Source: Paenibacillus sp. UNC451MF
Lineage (GTDB): Bacteria; Bacillota; Bacilli; Paenibacillales; NBRC-103111
Length of the DNA: 64,000 bases
Assembly: GCF_000686845.1 (NCBI RefSeq)
Contig: NZ_JMLS01000020.1
Span: forward strand, 62,001-126,000
Reading direction: 5' to 3'
The notes beneath the pieces are model-generated. The model was not told the origin of the DNA, searched no databases, and worked only from the letters and a program-made list of their open reading frames with translations. Positions 55,096 through 64,000 of the stretch are shown here, in pieces; position 1 is the first letter of the stretch; each line of letters begins with the position of its first letter. A program made the position numbers and the translations under genes.

Positions 55096-55761
55096 GCAGG
55101 AATTTCCAATGAGATTTCAAAGAAATTGCATCTTTATCTATGAAGGTAGCCTTGCTTTTAAGTGGTTGCGCCGCTAAAGCAGAAACAGAAATGAGAATAA
55201 GAGACAAAGCTCGGGCGAAAGTAAGAATAGCTGCTGAGGCATGGCTAAAGCAAATGCTGAGGAGGAGACTACACACAAATCGGAAGAATAGGCAAAGGCG
55301 AAGGCCGAAGAAAAAGCGAGGAAAATAGCAGAGGCTAAGAAGACAGAAATTGCATTATTAGCCAGAGATGCTATTAACGGTACAGACTATGCATTAACGA
55401 TTTAGGCCAACCATCCTTTCTAAACATAATGGATTCCAACTCTCAGTCCTACTACATGCTGATTTATAAATCGGCCGGATATCTTCGAGGGAGATAAGGT
55501 GCGCATTTGGGGTACCCCTATCGGTACGCGCTTATATTCAGGGATTTCAATATTATAAGAAATAATACGAAAATTATCTTTTGGATAAATGAAGCCGATT
55601 CGTTGGGTTAATTGAATGAATAATGTGCGATGAACGACTCGGAGATACAAACCAGATCGGAGCGAGAGTGCATCGTTTACTTCCAATAATAACAAGGTCT
55701 CAGACATGACCATCGCCCGTATCCCGAAGGCTATGATTTGAAAACTATTTGCATACTTTCG
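55096..55761. other. Debris with Lys/Ala-rich scrap and a doubtful minus frame
   Basis: Bases 55140-55400 read in changing frames as Lys/Ala/Glu-rich sequence after LLSGCAAKA, perhaps the end of a lost lipoprotein. A minus-strand frame of 97 codons (55420-55713) has no recognisable domain and a poor ribosome site. No gene is called. Confidence 0.35.
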
Positions 55762-55800
55762 TTAAATTAGTATACTAGTAATACTAGTATACTAATTTAA
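55762..55800 (+). promoter_or_regulatory. 39-base palindromic operator of the uxuA operon
   Basis: TTAAATTAGTATACTAGTA (55762-55780) and its exact complement (55782-55800) flank a single A. Each arm holds TAGTATACTA. The outline AAATT-GTATAC-AATTT resembles the sites of UxuR/ExuR-type GntR regulators. It abuts the ribosome site of uxuA. Confidence 0.8.
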
Positions 55801-55815
55801 AAAGGAGGTTCGAGG

Positions 55816-56907
55816 ATGAGAATGGTGTTTAGGTGGTACGGTGAAGGCAACGATACCGTCACTCTACCCCAAATCAAGCAAATCCCCGGCGTGGAAGGTA
55901 TTGTATGGGCACTTCATGATGTGCCAGCAGGTGAAGAATGGCCGATGGATAAAATTCTAGAATATAAGAAAAAAGCCGATGCCTATGGCTTTCATCTAGA
56001 GGTTGTGGAAAGTGTTAACATTCATGAAGATATAAAACTAGGACTGCCGTCCCGAGATCGATACATTGAGAATTACAAGCGGACAATTGAGAAGCTTGCC
56101 AAGGTTGGAGCCAAGGTTATTTGCTATAACTTTATGCCGGTCTTTGATTGGATACGTACCGATTTGTTTAAGGAGCTGGAAGACGGCTCGACGGCGCTTT
56201 TTTACGAAAAAGCGAAGGTGGACAATATGGATCCGATGGAACTTGTCCGTAGAATCAACGAAAATCCTAATTTTACGATGCCGGGCTGGGAGCCAGAGCG
56301 GCTCAAGCATCTTACTTCTTTGTTTGATGCTTACAAGCATGTGACGGAAGAAGATTTATGGAGTCATCTTCAATACTTTTTGGAACATATTATTCCTGTG
56401 TGTGAAGCGAACGACATCCGTATGGCGATCCATCCAGACGATCCGCCTTGGCCGATCTTCGGCTTGCCGCGCATTATGACGAGCCAAGTTAATATCCGCA
56501 GGCTGCTCAAGTTGGTCGATAGCACTTACAACGGAGTAACCTTATGCAGCGGTTCGCTTGGTGCTAACCCAGATAATGACATCCCTGCTATGGTCAGAGA
56601 GTTCGCGGGGCGCATTCCTTTTGCCCATATCCGCAACGTCAGAGTTTATGATAACGGTGACTTTATTGAGACGTCGCACCGTACCCAGGATGGCACCGTG
56701 GATATTTGCGGCATCATGAAGGCTTACCACGAGACAAGCTTTGCCGGGTATGCAAGACCGGACCACGGAAGACATATATGGGATGAACAATGCCGTGCCG
56801 GCTACGGGCTTTATGACCGCGCGCTAGGCATTATGTATTTATGGGGCGTGTGGGATTCTTTGGTAAATCAAGCACAGGGGGTAAAGCATGATTACTCTGA
56901 ACGATAA
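55816..56907 (+). CDS. uxuA: Mannonate dehydratase
   Basis: This 363-residue TIM-barrel enzyme dehydrates D-mannonate to 2-keto-3-deoxygluconate in hexuronate breakdown. Its start [13 protein letters not shown], the segment [13 protein letters not shown] and the metal-binding [15 protein letters not shown] are characteristic of UxuA. AAAAAGGAGG precedes the ATG. A large palindrome upstream suggests GntR-type control. It overlaps the next gene by 20 bases, so the pair is coupled. It probably works on products of the uronic-acid lyases encoded here. Confidence 0.95.
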   Translation: MRMVFRWYGEGNDTVTLPQIKQIPGVEGIVWALHDVPAGEEWPMDKILEYKKKADAYGFHLEVVESVNIHEDIKLGLPSRDRYIENYKRTIEKLAKVGAKVICYNFMPVFDWIRTDLFKELEDGSTALFYEKAKVDNMDPMELVRRINENPNFTMPGWEPERLKHLTSLFDAYKHVTEEDLWSHLQYFLEHIIPVCEANDIRMAIHPDDPPWPIFGLPRIMTSQVNIRRLLKLVDSTYNGVTLCSGSLGANPDNDIPAMVREFAGRIPFAHIRNVRVYDNGDFIETSHRTQDGTVDICGIMKAYHETSFAGYARPDHGRHIWDEQCRAGYGLYDRALGIMYLWGVWDSLVNQAQGVKHDYSER

Positions 56908-57736
56908 TTTAAAAGGGAAAGTTGCCGTCATTACGGGTGGTAGTGGTGTGCTGTGCTCGGCAATGGCGAGGGAATTGGGTCGGCATGGCGTGAAGGTCGC
57001 TATTTTGAACCGGACTGTGGAGAAAGGCGAACAGGTCGCATACGAAATTCAATCGGCAGGCGGTACTGCCATTGCAGTAGCTTGTGATGTGTTGAATGCG
57101 GAAAGCGTGAAGGTCGCGGAGAAGATCGTAACGGAGCGTTTAGGGGTATGCGATGTTCTGATTAATGGAGCGGGAGGCAACCATCCGAAAGGCAGCACGA
57201 CTAACGAAACATTCAAGCTGGAGGACCTGCAAAATAAGGAAATTACGACCTTTTATGATCTGACAGAGAAAGGATTCGGGTATGTGTTCAACTTGAACTT
57301 CCTAGGGACGCTGATTCCAACACAGGTGTTCTCACGTGGCATGGTGAATAGACCTGGTGCCGTTGTGATTAACATGTCATCCATGAGCGCGCCAAGTCCA
57401 ATGACCAAGGTACCGGCGTACAGTGCAGCTAAGGCGGCAATCGAGAACTTTACGCAATGGCTTGCGGTGCACCTGGCGGATGCAGGGATCCGTGTCAATG
57501 CTATTGCACCTGGCTTCTTCTTGACAGAACAGAACCGGAGGCTCTTAACGAATGAGGACGGCTCATTGACAGAACGTTCTAACAAAATATTAACGCACAC
57601 ACCAATGCGCAGGTTCGGTAAACCGGAAGATCTGCTCGGTACACTGCTGTGGTTGGCTGATGAGAATTTGTCTGGCTTCGTTACAGGTATAACTATACCA
57701 GTAGATGGTGGGTTTATGTCCTACGCCGGGGTGTAA
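56888..57736 (+). CDS. SDR-type D-mannonate oxidoreductase (fructuronate reductase)
   Basis: This 282-residue classical SDR has the [10 protein letters not shown] cofactor loop, [10 protein letters not shown] and catalytic YSAAKAAIE. Its sequence and position behind uxuA match the YjmF-type enzyme of B. subtilis, which interconverts fructuronate and mannonate. Together with UxuA it takes a hexuronate to 2-keto-3-deoxygluconate. It starts inside the end of uxuA. Confidence 0.9.
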   Translation: MITLNDNLKGKVAVITGGSGVLCSAMARELGRHGVKVAILNRTVEKGEQVAYEIQSAGGTAIAVACDVLNAESVKVAEKIVTERLGVCDVLINGAGGNHPKGSTTNETFKLEDLQNKEITTFYDLTEKGFGYVFNLNFLGTLIPTQVFSRGMVNRPGAVVINMSSMSAPSPMTKVPAYSAAKAAIENFTQWLAVHLADAGIRVNAIAPGFFLTEQNRRLLTNEDGSLTERSNKILTHTPMRRFGKPEDLLGTLLWLADENLSGFVTGITIPVDGGFMSYAGV

Positions 57737-57743
57737 TGAATGA

Positions 57744-58154
57744 AGATCAAGAGTAGATGCAATATACCTCACGTTATATAAGACCATCGGTGTATCGGTG
57801 CTGTATGTTGCAATCCCGCACGAAATCCATCCTGTCCATGATGAGATGATGGATATCTGCGAAATTCGAATATCGACGGATCTGGACATATTTGACCTCG
57901 GGGAATTCGATCATGATTTTCAGGAATTCTTTAAAGAAAAGAATGAGGAAACCAAGCAGGTGAAACAGGCCTACCTCTTGACCAATTTCATAGGTGCATG
58001 CTGCACTGATATTCGGTACCACGGCGCGAAGTATGAAAGCGGCCGCAACGACAACATGAAATATATGAATTACGCCTTATTCAATATCGAACACGATCAA
58101 GACGTTATTGTGAAGAGAGTAAAGACGTATGAGCCCTGCTTCACCGAGGAATAA
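57744..58154 (+). pseudogene. RES-domain protein fragment
   Basis: The open frame reads LTLYKTIGVSVLYVAIPHE, ICEIRISTDLDIFDL and AYLLTNFIGACCTDIRYHG, then NYALFNIEHD. The last parts fit the C-terminal half of RES domains, which in toxin-antitoxin systems degrade NAD. The conserved N-terminal Arg/Glu part is missing and no proper start precedes it, so it is probably inactive. No antitoxin gene is adjacent. Confidence 0.5.
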
Positions 58155-58242
58155 GAAGAGCAAACACTTTGTCAACGATCCCACGAAGTACTCCTGACCA
58201 TGTCCACGATCGGACTGGATGCGGCGGCTGAAGTCTAGAACC

Positions 58243-58271
58243 CCAACAAAAAAGCACCTTATTCAGGTGCT
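58243..58271 (-). terminator. Terminator of the exosporium-type gene
   Basis: AGCACCT (58253-58259) pairs with 58265-58271, with six T residues following on the minus strand. It lies 13 bases past the stop. Confidence 0.8.
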
Positions 58272-58283
58272 GGAATTTCCCAA

Positions 58284-58712
58284 TTAGCCTCTCGTTTTCA
58301 CGGCGAGGCCGCTAAAGGAAATCGGGCCGACGATATCTGCTCTTGTATTGGCGGTTCGGTTTTCTGCAGTTACTTTGTAAACATGAGTGCCAGCTCTTAC
58401 GTTTCTATCAATCGCTTGAAACGTGACCGCATAGTTTTGCTCAGAACCAGTTGATTCAATACCTTGCTGCGTATTGAAGATCTCTACTCCATCACGGAAA
58501 ATTCTGAACAGAATTTGAGCAATACCAGTAACCCCACGGACACCGACAGTCGCTACTAATTCCACCCGGTTAGGTTGGGCGTTCAAAGAGGGTATTCTTA
58601 TTTGAATGGTTGCCAAAACATTCCTTGCGGGTGAACGTCTGATAATAAAAGAATTGGCTAGGTTAAATCTGCGCAGCGGCTGAACCGCAGCCTTATCAAG
58701 AACACGAACCAA
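58284..58712 (-). CDS. Exosporium protein C-like spore surface protein
   Basis: This 142-residue protein starts at a TTG with AGAGGAG eight bases upstream. It resembles Bacillus exosporium protein C: an N-terminal VRVLDKAAVQPLRRFN, then a beta-sandwich with VELVATVGVRGVTGIAQILF, TQQGIESTGSEQNY and a final DIVGPISFSGLAV. It probably lies on the spore surface and would be made late in sporulation. It has no link to the neighbouring sugar genes. Confidence 0.72.
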   Translation of the reverse strand: MVRVLDKAAVQPLRRFNLANSFIIRRSPARNVLATIQIRIPSLNAQPNRVELVATVGVRGVTGIAQILFRIFRDGVEIFNTQQGIESTGSEQNYAVTFQAIDRNVRAGTHVYKVTAENRTANTRADIVGPISFSGLAVKTRG

Positions 58713-58999
58713 AATATCATCTCCTCTAGTTTGATAATTTCATAGTATGTTGAACTAGAGAACCGTGATTGGACAAATATAAAATTGGCACGATTTTGGA
58801 GGACATGGTTCAAGCCAACACGTTTGCGTAGAAGAACATCCAGCTGCTGGGAGAAACGCGACTCCGATGCTTTTATTAAAAGGTGGATTTAACGCTTTTT
58901 CAACATCTAAAATAAAAAAGGCCAGTAATCGGATATTTTCCGACAACTGGCTAAATCTAAAACAACTTTCGATCTTATTTAATTATCCCAGCTTTTTGT
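58713..58999. other. Intergenic stretch with no gene
   Basis: A 63-codon minus-strand frame (58755-58946) has no ribosome site or known domain and is not called. Confidence 0.35.
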
Positions 59000-59352
59000 A
59001 AGTCCTTGATTTTTTAATATGTTCAATAATCTTGCTGTTTAATTCTTACACCATTTGCAGACAAAGGATAGTATAAGGCACCCAACCATCTACTAAACGA
59101 AGAAAAGTCTCTCCTGGTTTTGTTTTATTATCAGCATCAGTGTAGCGCCCTCTGAAACTTCCTTCCAAATCGTATGCATGAAATTTTCCCATTAACAACT
59201 ATCGGATATGAAGCATCTGTAAGAATATATTGTTAGACTGCGGCAGCTCCTGCGGTAGCGCTAATGGCTAATACACAACCAGCAAATGTATGGCGTAATT
59301 TATGAATAGTAAGTTAATCGCCCTTTCCAACTGTTTTTTTGAGTTTTCCATG
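59000..59352 (-). pseudogene. Stalk-domain (copper amine oxidase N-terminal-like) gene remnant
   Basis: The minus strand has a good ribosome site (GGAGGATGCAC) and ATG near 59352. Changing frames then give FAGCVLAISATAGAAAV, QYILTDASYPIVVNGK and PGETFRLVDGWVPYTI. This resembles small secreted Paenibacillus proteins with a stalk domain. Several stops and frame changes show it is dead. Confidence 0.5.
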
Positions 59353-59560
59353 TGCATCCTCCTAATAATTATTTGCTTGACCACTTGGTAGAAGCTTACA
59401 AATGCAAGCAATTCATATTAATTTAGCGCACAATTATTATAAAGTGTTGGTTTTCCATGTATTATTAGTCACTTGTTTGCTGTTCCCTCAAAGATGAAGT
59501 AAAATAGGGTGACGAAAATCTTTATAAACCACATGTGAAAATAAAGGATAGGTGATAAAT

Positions 59561-60355
59561 GTGGAAAACAATACAAACAAAAAAGTGGAATCGTTGGCTG
59601 GAAATGACCGAAAAAAAGAAATTCTAAATTTATTGACAGATTTGGGAGTAGTACGTGTCGCGGAGCTGAGTAAAAGATTCGGAGTAACCGAAGAAACGAT
59701 TCGTCGTGATTTGGAACGGCTGGAGACGGAAGGCTCGCTTCTTCGAACGCATGGGGGAGCAGTCTTGAACCGTAAAGAGGGTCCCGAGCTGCCTGTGCTG
59801 CAAAGGGAACTAGTACAAGCCGACGAAAAAAGAGCTATTGGAGAGTACGCGGCATCCCTCGTTAAGGAAGGTGAGGTCATTGCGCTTGACGCCAGTACAA
59901 CCTGTCTTCAAATGGCTAAATACTTGCCAAATCTGGAGATTACAGTCATAACCTATTCCATCGCAATCGCCTATGAATTGGTTAAAAAGTCGAATATTCA
60001 AATTTTTCTAATCGGAGGTTATCTTGACAGGCATTCATTAAGTAATACGGGGACACCGGCTGAGAAAATGTTAGAGGGGTATCATGTGGACAAGTTTATG
60101 TTCTCCTGCCAGGGATTTGATTTACAGAGAGGGGTCAGCGAGCCTTATGAAGCGCATGTTCAATTGAAAAAAAGCATCGTCTCGATATCGGATCGTCTCA
60201 TTCTATTAGCTGACAGCAGCAAGTTTCAAAGGAAATCTATGGTCCGCTTAATAGGCTTGGAAGAAATAACTACACTGGTAACTGATAGCCATGTGCCGGC
60301 TGGAGCAATAAAAGAAATGGAAGCAAGCGGCTTGAATGTTGTAATGGTTAACTGA
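59561..60355 (+). CDS. DeoR family transcriptional regulator
   Basis: This 264-residue repressor has an N-terminal DeoR winged helix (RKKEILNLLTDLGVVRVAEL to TIRRDLERLETEG) and a C-terminal phosphosugar sensor of the ISOCOT fold (ALDASTTCLQMAKYL, DSSKFQRKSMV). The start is probably GTG 59561. A GTG at 59552 is in frame but three bases from AAAGGA. It heads a ketose/polyol cassette and probably represses it through the site at 60404-60459. Confidence 0.92.
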   Translation: MENNTNKKVESLAGNDRKKEILNLLTDLGVVRVAELSKRFGVTEETIRRDLERLETEGSLLRTHGGAVLNRKEGPELPVLQRELVQADEKRAIGEYAASLVKEGEVIALDASTTCLQMAKYLPNLEITVITYSIAIAYELVKKSNIQIFLIGGYLDRHSLSNTGTPAEKMLEGYHVDKFMFSCQGFDLQRGVSEPYEAHVQLKKSIVSISDRLILLADSSKFQRKSMVRLIGLEEITTLVTDSHVPAGAIKEMEASGLNVVMVN

Positions 60356-60403
60356 GCTTGGAAAAATAAAAATAAATATATTCTTTGTTTCAAAAATTAA
60401 ATG

Positions 60404-60464
60404 TTGAAAGCAAAGGAAATGTGATATATAATCTTCGTATAGTGTTTATTACGAAGATTTTTTT
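60404..60464 (+). promoter_or_regulatory. Promoter with overlapping hairpin/operator
   Basis: TTGAAA (60404-60409) and TATAAT (60427-60432) are 17 bases apart. A perfect 10-base inverted repeat, AATCTTCGTA (60430-60439) with TACGAAGATT (60450-60459), overlaps the -10 and start site and runs into five T residues. It may be the DeoR operator, an attenuator, or both. Confidence 0.7.
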
Positions 60465-60514
60465 GTTGGAATAAACAATTTATGTTTTTGAAATAAATCG
60501 ATGGGGTGTGTGAT

Positions 60515-61177
60515 ATGGCAAGGATAGGACCCTCTTTGATGTGTGCCGATTTAGGGCATATGGTAGAATCTGTTCAAATTTTGCATCGGGGCGAGGTTGA
60601 TTTCTTTCATTTTGATATTATGGACGGAAACTTTGTTCCCAATTTTAGTATGGGGCCGGATATGCTAAGGACGTTACGGTCTCAAACTAACAAAGCCTTC
60701 GATGTGCATCTGATGGTTGAGGAGCCAGAAAGATTCATAGATGTGTTTGCAGATGCAGGAGCGGATATGATTTCCGTCCATGCAGAGTCCAAATTACATT
60801 TGCAGAGAGTTTTGCAAGCGATAAGGGATCGAAATCTGAAGGCGGGTGTAGCTTTAAATCCATCGACGCCTCTCTGCATGTTGGATTATGTGCTGGAATG
60901 TGTGGATTATGTATGTTTGATGACCGTTAATCCAGGATTTGCAGGACAGAAATTGATTCCAAGCACCTTGGGCAAAATAGCCGATTTAAAACAAAAGATT
61001 CGTGCTGCTGACAGAGATATATCGATTCAGGTCGATGGTAATATCAGCTTAGCTAATATTCCTAAGGTTATTGAGAAGGGGGCCGACATGCTGGTATGCG
61101 GAACATCGAGTTTGTTCCTGCCGGGCGTGCCATTGGAGCAGTCGGTTGCGGATTTGCGAGAGTATTGCGGTAGGTGA
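60515..61177 (+). CDS. Ribulose-phosphate 3-epimerase family protein
   Basis: This 220-residue TIM barrel has the epimerase features GPSLMCADLGHM, HFDIMDGNFVPN (metal His and Asp), DVHLMVEEP, VNPGFAGQ and QVDGNIS. Members convert ribulose 5-phosphate to xylulose 5-phosphate, or allulose 6-phosphate to fructose 6-phosphate (AlsE). With a PfkB kinase and polyol dehydrogenase beside it, a catabolic AlsE-like role is as likely as a housekeeping Rpe role. Start 60515 follows GGGGTG. Confidence 0.9.
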   Translation: MARIGPSLMCADLGHMVESVQILHRGEVDFFHFDIMDGNFVPNFSMGPDMLRTLRSQTNKAFDVHLMVEEPERFIDVFADAGADMISVHAESKLHLQRVLQAIRDRNLKAGVALNPSTPLCMLDYVLECVDYVCLMTVNPGFAGQKLIPSTLGKIADLKQKIRAADRDISIQVDGNISLANIPKVIEKGADMLVCGTSSLFLPGVPLEQSVADLREYCGR

Positions 61178-61204
61178 TAGCTCGACCTTAGGAGGAAGGT
61201 AGTC

Positions 61205-62146
61205 ATGACTATTGCTGTAGTGGGAAGCATCAATATGGATGTTGTCGCTCTGACGGATCATTATCCCAGACGAGGGGATACGATGTTTGGCAGCGAACTA
61301 CGATTTTCCCCTGGCGGCAAAGGAGCCAATCAAGCAACAGCATGTGCCAAATTAGGGAAGGAAGCCTTGATCATAGGCTGTGTTGGGGATGATCTGTTCG
61401 GCGACCGCCTGATCGAAACTTTGGGTAGCAATCATGTGAATGTTAGTTTTATTAAAAGATCTGTATCTAGACACACGGGCGCTGTGCTTGTAACGATTGA
61501 TCAGTCCGCAGAGAATACGATGCTTGTTGTGAAAGGTGCTAACGAGGAATTAAATATCGTGGATATCGATTGCTGCAGCGAATTAATCAGTAAGAGTAAA
61601 GTGCTGCTTGTTCAGTTAGAGGTTCCTCAGGAGACTGCTATCCATGCTATGATCAAAGCGCGCGAGTATGGGGTAACCGTTATTTTAGATCCAGCACCTG
61701 CACAGGGTATTACGGTAGAAAACTTGAAATATGCGGACATCCTCATTCCCAACCGGCAGGAAGCTCAGAGCTTAACCGGGATTCACGTGACGGACAGTCT
61801 ATCGGCTCTTGCGGCTGCAAGGTTTTTGGACAAAAGAGCGGGAGTGGCAAGATCGATAATAAAAATGGCTGAGCTGGGATCACTTGTCTACTCTTACGGA
61901 GAATGGGAGTATATTGAGGCCATTAAAGTCAAGCCTTTGGATACTGTAGCAGCAGGCGATTCATTTGCAGGGGCGCTAGCCTGTGCAATTGCGGATGGTG
62001 AAAGCTTGATAAGCGCTGCGCATTTCGCAACCATTGTAAGCGCTTTAAAAGTAACGAGGCAAGATGCCCAAGACGGCATTCCAACACTGGCTGAAGTTAA
62101 TGAGTTTTGTGCTTCAAGAAATATCAAGCATTACCTGAGTGATTAG
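61205..62146 (+). CDS. PfkB family sugar kinase (ribokinase-like)
   Basis: This 313-residue kinase has the first signature FSPGGKGANQATACAKLG and the second DTVAAGDSFAGALA, with the catalytic Asp in AAGDSF. It would phosphorylate a ketose or pentose with ATP. AGGAGGAAGG precedes the ATG. It lies between the epimerase and the polyol dehydrogenase in one direction with short gaps, so it likely phosphorylates the ketose made by the dehydrogenase. Confidence 0.92.
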   Translation: MTIAVVGSINMDVVALTDHYPRRGDTMFGSELRFSPGGKGANQATACAKLGKEALIIGCVGDDLFGDRLIETLGSNHVNVSFIKRSVSRHTGAVLVTIDQSAENTMLVVKGANEELNIVDIDCCSELISKSKVLLVQLEVPQETAIHAMIKAREYGVTVILDPAPAQGITVENLKYADILIPNRQEAQSLTGIHVTDSLSALAAARFLDKRAGVARSIIKMAELGSLVYSYGEWEYIEAIKVKPLDTVAAGDSFAGALACAIADGESLISAAHFATIVSALKVTRQDAQDGIPTLAEVNEFCASRNIKHYLSD

Positions 62147-62161
62147 TAAAGGAGTACGACT

Positions 62162-63241
62162 ATGAGTAATGACCTGATGAAAGCAGCAGTTTTGGAAAAG
62201 CCAATGACCATGACAGTAAAGCAAGTAAGAAGACCTTCACCAGGTCCAGACGAGGCTTTGGTAAAGATTTATTGTATCGGGGTTTGCGGCTCAGACCTTC
62301 ATTATTATGAGCATGGAAAAATTGGACGTTATGTGGTGGACAGACCGATTATTTTGGGTCATGAGCTTGCAGGTGAAGTTATTCAGGTTGGTGATCAGGT
62401 CACGAATGTTACGGTTGGTGATCGGGTAGCCGTTGAGCCGGGGGTGACATGTGGCCACTGTTCTTACTGCAAGTCAGGGCGGTATAACTTGTGCTCTGAG
62501 GTTGTATTCATGGCAACTCCACCCGTTGATGGTGCTTGGGCTGAATACGCTGTAATCCGAAGTGATTTTCTGTTCAAGCTTCCTGAAGGTATGAGCTATG
62601 AGGAAGGGGCACTTTTGGAACCGCTGTCAGTCGGCTTCCATGCGATGAGAAGAGGCAGGGTAGGACCAGCTGATCGTGTCTTAATCCTTGGATTAGGTCC
62701 GATTGGATTATTGGGTATTCAAGCTGCCAAATTGTTTGGTGTTACCGAGATTATCGCTTCCGACGTTGTGCCTTTCCGGAGGGAAATGGCCTTTAAGCTG
62801 GGAGCGACTGCTGCGATAAATCCACTAGAAGGCAAAATGTCCGAGCAGATTTCACTACTCACGGTAGGCCACGGCATCGACGTTATCATTGAATCCTCAG
62901 GCAGCAGCAGCGCCATCTCGGATACGATCGGCTTGGTGAATCGCGGAGGCCGCATTGTGTATATAGGCTTGCCTACTGTTGAAAAGGTTCCAATGGACAT
63001 AAACCTCCTAATCGACTCAGAATTAGATGTTTTTGGCGTTTTCCGTTATGCCAATACATATCCTGCAGCCATTCAAGCTCTAAAACGCAGTGAAATTGAT
63101 TTGCGTCATTCGATCACACACAAGTTTGCTCTTGATGATATTCAGGAAGCCATTGATGTAGCAAGAAATGAAAAGGATAAAAGCATAAAGATCATGATTT
63201 ATCCTGACAGGGAACATGCTGAGAATAGCAATCATAATTGA
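62162..63241 (+). CDS. Sorbitol/xylitol dehydrogenase-like zinc MDR enzyme
   Basis: This 359-residue dehydrogenase has the sorbitol-dehydrogenase-type start with GVCGSDLHYYEHG, ILGHELAGEV (zinc ligands), structural zinc motif CGHCSYCKSGRYNLC and the dinucleotide loop LGLGPIGLL. It would oxidise a polyol to a ketose. It differs clearly from the dehydrogenase at 19465. AAAGGAG precedes the ATG. It is in the DeoR operon, 15 bases after the kinase gene. Confidence 0.92.
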   Translation: MSNDLMKAAVLEKPMTMTVKQVRRPSPGPDEALVKIYCIGVCGSDLHYYEHGKIGRYVVDRPIILGHELAGEVIQVGDQVTNVTVGDRVAVEPGVTCGHCSYCKSGRYNLCSEVVFMATPPVDGAWAEYAVIRSDFLFKLPEGMSYEEGALLEPLSVGFHAMRRGRVGPADRVLILGLGPIGLLGIQAAKLFGVTEIIASDVVPFRREMAFKLGATAAINPLEGKMSEQISLLTVGHGIDVIIESSGSSSAISDTIGLVNRGGRIVYIGLPTVEKVPMDINLLIDSELDVFGVFRYANTYPAAIQALKRSEIDLRHSITHKFALDDIQEAIDVARNEKDKSIKIMIYPDREHAENSNHN

Positions 63242-63270
63242 ACCTTATTCTACTATGAGGAGGAATCTAA

Positions 63271-64000
63271 TTGGCATCCATAGAGTTTATGAAGGTCTCG
63301 AAATCATTTGATAAACATGCCGTTATTAAAGATTTGGATCTTAAAATTGAAGATGGCAAGTTTACTGTTCTTGTAGGTCCGTCAGGCTGTGGGAAAACGA
63401 CGCTGCTGCGGATGATTGCGGGAATAGACCCTCAGACATCGGGCTCGGTGCTTATCGACGGAAAGGATGTAACCAAAATTCCACCCGGTCAAAGAGGCGT
63501 AGCAATGGTTTTTCAAAACTATGCGATTTACCCAACGATGTCGGTAAGGGAGAATATTGAATTCGGTTTGAAAAACAACAACGTGCCAAAAGATGAACGT
63601 ACTCGCTTGGTGGAGTCTATCAGCGCTACAGTTGGGCTTGTGGATTACCTGGATCGCAAACCATCGACTTTATCCGGAGGGCAGCGCCAGCGTGTCGCAC
63701 TGGCACGTGCCATGGTCAAACAACCGTCCGTGTTTCTGATGGATGAACCGTTGTCCAATCTGGATGCAAAATTAAGGGTACAAATGCGCATTGAGCTCAT
63801 CGAGCTGCATAAAAAACTGGGGACTACATTTGTTTATGTGACCCATGACCAGGTAGAAGCTATGTCGATGGCTGACACGATCGTTTTGATGAATAAAGGC
63901 CTCATTCAACAGGAAGCACCGCCAGATATCATGTATCGCAAGCCGAACAATAAGTTTGCTGCGGAGTTCATTGGGGTCCCGCCGATGAATATAGATGACC
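63271..64000 (+). CDS. Sugar ABC transporter ATPase (MsmX/UgpC type), cut by window end
   Basis: The first 243 codons are present. It starts at TTG with GAGGAGG seven bases upstream. Walker A GPSGCGKTT, Q-loop MVFQNYAIYP, signature LSGGQRQRVALAR, Walker B FLMDEPLSNLDAK and VTHDQVEAM are complete. The C-terminal regulatory domain continues past the window. It powers CUT1-type importers and may serve the cassette here or several importers in this region that lack an ATPase. Confidence 0.95.
   Translation, partial: MASIEFMKVSKSFDKHAVIKDLDLKIEDGKFTVLVGPSGCGKTTLLRMIAGIDPQTSGSVLIDGKDVTKIPPGQRGVAMVFQNYAIYPTMSVRENIEFGLKNNNVPKDERTRLVESISATVGLVDYLDRKPSTLSGGQRQRVALARAMVKQPSVFLMDEPLSNLDAKLRVQMRIELIELHKKLGTTFVYVTHDQVEAMSMADTIVLMNKGLIQQEAPPDIMYRKPNNKFAAEFIGVPPMNIDD

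Noticed and set aside
55420-55713. Minus-strand frame of 97 codons
   Set aside because: There is no good ribosome site, no domain and it sits among fragments.
1-64000. CRISPR arrays, rRNA, intact insertion sequences or phage modules
   Set aside because: No regularly spaced repeats, rRNA-like sequence, intact transposase or phage structural genes were seen. Only one integrase fragment is present.

Overview
This window looks like an accessory region of a spore-forming, Gram-positive Paenibacillus-type genome. The evidence is an alpha/beta-type small acid-soluble spore protein, an exosporium-type protein, a sigma-K remnant, SLH-anchored surface proteins, many lipoprotein solute-binding proteins for CUT1-type sugar ABC importers, AraC/YesN-style regulators, strong AGGAGG ribosome sites and frequent TTG/GTG starts. 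No rRNA, tRNA, CRISPR array or intact insertion sequence was seen.

Region by region. (A) 1-15017: a carbohydrate locus with a Gfo/Idh/MocA oxidoreductase, two Cys-type sulfatases, a TolB/PL22-like beta-propeller protein, a GH29 alpha-L-fucosidase, a heparinase II/III-like protein and three related solute-binding lipoproteins. A second fucosidase is a pseudogene. The enzymes lack signal peptides, which suggests that sulfated, fucose-containing oligosaccharides are imported and dismantled in the cytoplasm. (B) 15018-18400: debris, with a truncated MORC/HSP90-like ATPase, a broken DUF6807 gene and an integrase remnant. (C) 18400-26030: DoxX, then a sugar-acid module (zinc dehydrogenase, AraC regulator, RraA-like protein, split UxaA-type dehydratase, SDR, 2-keto-3-deoxygluconate permease). 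(D) 26500-29000: SASP, CotS-like remnant, a membrane-anchored RRM protein and a stalk-domain remnant. (E) 29050-34900: LacI regulator, solute-binding protein, secreted SUMF1-fold protein, secreted PL9-like lyase, DUF2264 remnant. (F) 35290-36750: sigma-K pseudogene, an orphan MacB-type ATPase and a decayed copy of a transporter promoter. (G) 36845-51640: two secreted sialidase-fold proteins, then an ABC importer (binding protein and two permeases), a GH38 alpha-mannosidase, a DapA/NanA-family protein and a membrane-bound AraC regulator. (H) 51650-59360: an ArsR-type regulator, a GH43 protein and the uxuA/SDR mannonate pair, among many gene fragments. (I) 59560-end: a DeoR-controlled polyol/ketose cassette running into an MsmX/UgpC-type ATPase cut by the window end.

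Taken together, secreted lyase and sialidase-fold proteins would cut outside the cell, many lipoproteins would capture oligosaccharides, and cytoplasmic sulfatases, fucosidase, mannosidase and lyase-like proteins would finish the work. The sugar-acid modules (UxaA-like, KdgT, UxuA/SDR) would feed products to central metabolism. Few permeases are present for the number of binding proteins, so permeases and the shared ATPase probably lie partly elsewhere. Several promoters carry clear palindromic operators, which allow testable regulon assignments. Coding calls rest on translated sequence and remembered family motifs. No database search was run.
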